A stretch of 6,744 bases of DNA, from NCBI GenBank assembly GCA_025964465.1, contig JAOPYS010000060.1, forward strand, positions 1 to 6,744, read 5' to 3'. Each line of letters starts with the position of its first letter. Within the stretch, counting starts at the first letter, position 1. Source of the DNA: Thermoleophilia bacterium. Its GTDB lineage: Bacteria; Actinomycetota; Thermoleophilia; Gaiellales; SKUG01. The notes beneath the pieces were generated by a model that saw only the letters and a list, made by a program, of their open reading frames with translations, made no database searches and was not told where the DNA came from. Of the stretch, positions 5,549 through 6,744 are shown piece by piece. The position numbers and the translations under genes are program-made.

Positions 5549-6744
5549 CTACTTCTGGGCGGGTGTTCCCTGGACCGGCGTCGCGGCCTGCGTGAAGGGC
5601 TTGCTCATCGGCCCCTCGTACAGCTTGAGCTTCGCTGCGAGCTCGCGCAGGTCCGCGTCGGTCAGTGCCGTCGACAGGTTCATCTGGTCGCCCTTGTCCC
5701 CGTTGCGATCGGTGGTGGTCACCGAGCGGTCCAGGTTCGTGCCGAGCGAGTCCACCTTGAAGTTGCGCAGGATGAACTGGTGCTCGGAGCCGGGCGCGTA
5801 CGTGTCCCAGCTGACGGTGTTGCCGGAGGCGAGCTTGATCGAGCCGGCGCCGTAGCCGATGTCGAACTTCTCCTCCTTGCCGTCGATGTTGACCACGACG
5901 TGCGGATCGCCCCACAGCTCGACGCTGTTGGTCGTCTTGCCGCCGTTCGCCGTGAGCTTCGCGCTCCAGCGGTCGTCGTCGTTGTCGAGGATGACGTTGC
6001 CGGTCGCCGCGGTGGGCGGCGGGGGCGGCGTCTGCGTCGGCACCTGCGTCGGCACCTGTGCGGGGCCACCGTTGGATCCCCCGACCTTGGTCGGCGGCTC
6101 ACCCTTCGGCGGCGGTCCCTGCGCCGGGATCTGCCCGGGGCCGTACTGGCCGCCCACCTGCGTCGGCGGGGCCGGCGGCACGTAGGCCGGGGGCCCGTAG
6201 TAGACCGGCGGCACGTAGACCGGCGGCTTGTACGCGGGCGGCGGCGGAGTCTTGCTCGGCGGCGCCTGCGTCGGCAGCTGGCCGGGGCCGTTCTCGCCAC
6301 CGACGTTGGTCGGCGGAGGCGTGGGCGGAGTCTGCACGGGCGGCGGCGTCTGCACCGGCGGCTCGGGCGTCTTGGTCGGAGGTGCCTCGGTCTTGCCGGG
6401 CGGCCCCTGCTCGGGCGTCTTGCCGGGCGCACCGCCACCGGAGACACCGGCCGAGATCGCCTTCACCAGCTGGTTGAGCACCTCGATGAGGCTCGTGAGC
6501 GCCTGCAGGAGCGCCGGGTTGTTGGCCACGACCGGGCCACCACCCTGCGCCGTCGCCGCACCCTGGGCCGCGTTGGCCGCAGCGCCACCGTTGGCACCTG
6601 CCACCGTCGACGCCGGAGGCGTCGTCGGGGCTGCGGTCGGACCGCCCGCCTGGGTGGCCGACTGCTCGGGAGTCTTCCCGGGAGGACCGCCACCGTTCGC
6701 ACCGCCGACGGCGGTGGTGAGCTGGTTGATGACGCCCGTGAGCT
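5549..6744 (-). CDS. Repeat-rich Gly/Pro protein with C-terminal WGDPHV (DUF1521-like) domain, 5' partial
   Basis: 397 residues are visible, ending in TAG at 5549-5551. The frame stays open to the window edge with the same composition on both sides of the GTG at 6604, so that GTG is not the start and the N-terminus is missing. From the edge inward, a helical Leu/Asn/Gln-containing segment and GGG-x-PGKTPEQ block appears twice (6662-6742 and 6407-6499). A Pro/Thr-rich region with tyrosines (YVPPVYYGPPAYVPP) follows, then three VGG-x-x-GP units. The C-terminal domain (about 5615-5995) contains ILDNDDDRWSAKL, WGDPHVVVNIDG and FDIGYGAGSIKLASG. This resembles DUF1521 and, more loosely, the GDPH...DG...F core of von Willebrand type D domains, but without cysteines. 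Its function is not known. The composition suggests an exported or surface protein, but no signal peptide can be checked. The gene ends before two hairpins and looks transcribed separately from trxB. Confidence 0.8.
   Translation of the reverse strand, partial: LTGVINQLTTAVGGANGGGPPGKTPEQSATQAGGPTAAPTTPPASTVAGANGGAAANAAQGAATAQGGGPVVANNPALLQALTSLIEVLNQLVKAISAGVSGGGAPGKTPEQGPPGKTEAPPTKTPEPPVQTPPPVQTPPTPPPTNVGGENGPGQLPTQAPPSKTPPPPAYKPPVYVPPVYYGPPAYVPPAPPTQVGGQYGPGQIPAQGPPPKGEPPTKVGGSNGGPAQVPTQVPTQTPPPPPTAATGNVILDNDDDRWSAKLTANGGKTTNSVELWGDPHVVVNIDGKEEKFDIGYGAGSIKLASGNTVSWDTYAPGSEHQFILRNFKVDSLGTNLDRSVTTTDRNGDKGDQMNLSTALTDADLRELAAKLKLYEGPMSKPFTQAATPVQGTPAQK
6038..6310 (-). repeat. Three degenerate 'T-x-VGG-x-x-GPGQ-x-P-x-Q' repeats in a Pro-rich region
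   Basis: Three related units of 18-20 residues are encoded at 6251-6310 (TNVGGENGPGQLPTQAPPSK), 6104-6163 (TQVGGQYGPGQIPAQGPPPK) and 6038-6091 (TKVGGSNGGPAQVPTQVP). Proline-rich spacers of different length separate them. The first spacer carries Tyr-Pro motifs (PPVYVPPVYYGPPAYVPP). The units keep VGG, a Gly/Pro turn and P-x-Q while varying elsewhere, so they are old duplications under some constraint and not recent tandem copies. Confidence 0.75.
6407..6499 (-). repeat. Internal repeat copy 2, 'LTSLIEVLNQL...GGGAPGKTPEQ'
   Basis: Partner of the copy at 6662-6742. The segment LTSLIEVLNQLVKAI could form a short amphipathic helix before the Gly-rich, PGKTPEQ linker. An Ala/Gly/Asn-rich spacer of about 55 residues separates the two copies. 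Further GKT and KTPE echoes continue just downstream (GPPGKTEAPPTKTPEPP), showing how the Pro-rich part grades out of the repeat. Confidence 0.7.
6662..6742 (-). repeat. Internal repeat copy 1, 'LTxxINQL...GGGPPGKTPEQ'
   Basis: The visible start of the truncated gene encodes LTGVINQLTTAV followed by GGANGGGPPGKTPEQ. The same arrangement recurs at 6407-6499 with LTSLIEVLNQLVKAI and GVSGGGAPGKTPEQ. The end block GGG-x-PGKTPEQ is nearly identical, and the helical part aligns with a three-residue insertion in copy 2. This indicates an internal duplication, and more copies may lie outside the window. Confidence 0.7.

Noticed and set aside
3687..5855. A 722-codon open frame on the + strand opposite nth, trxB and the end of the WGDPHV gene
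   Set aside because: It lies antisense to two genes with full catalytic motifs, crosses the intergenic hairpins, and its product is a biased Arg/Ala/Val/Asp/His chain with no motifs. Long antisense frames are expected at this GC content.
6602..6604. GTG as the true start of the WGDPHV gene
   Set aside because: The frame is open for 46 more codons to the window edge with the same Gly/Pro/Thr composition and a repeat copy, so translation begins outside the window.

Overview
The window comes from a very GC-rich bacterial chromosome with tightly packed genes and strongly GC-biased third codon positions. This fits a high-GC Actinomycetota. The style of the TrxB and Nth proteins would suit a deep-branching group such as Thermoleophilia, but that placement is a guess from protein resemblance and cannot be tested here. 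There are no RNA genes, insertion sequences, CRISPR arrays or phage genes.

Layout. Positions 1-3038 (+ strand) hold almost all of one large gene for a fused UvrD-type helicase and RecB-type nuclease (AddA/RecB-like, double-strand-break end processing). It is probably the second gene of an operon, because an upstream reading frame appears to end in an ATGA overlap with its start codon. It converges on a minus-strand operon that reads trxB (5315-4287), nth (4286-3555), then a small membrane protein with a PH-like domain (3545-3033). The convergent genes meet stop-to-stop in the palindrome TCATGA at 3033-3038, so there is no room for a terminator between them.

Upstream of trxB on the minus strand is a 233-bp gap with two strong hairpins, at 5502-5523 and 5384-5424. 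These probably end transcription of the next gene. That gene (5549 to the window edge, minus strand) encodes a low-complexity Gly/Pro-rich, probably exported or surface protein. It has two kinds of internal repeat and a C-terminal WGDPHV domain resembling DUF1521. Its reading frame is open to the edge, so its true start lies outside the window.

How the genes fit together. The helicase-nuclease (recombinational repair) and Nth (base excision repair of oxidised pyrimidines) are DNA maintenance genes. TrxB recycles thioredoxin for thiol redox balance. Grouping trxB with nth is consistent with an oxidative-damage theme, but it may only reflect gene packing. An unusual detail is that trxB, nth and the PH-like gene lie in one continuous reading frame, broken only by two amber codons. 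Most of the window is housekeeping. The least explained part is the repeat-bearing WGDPHV protein.
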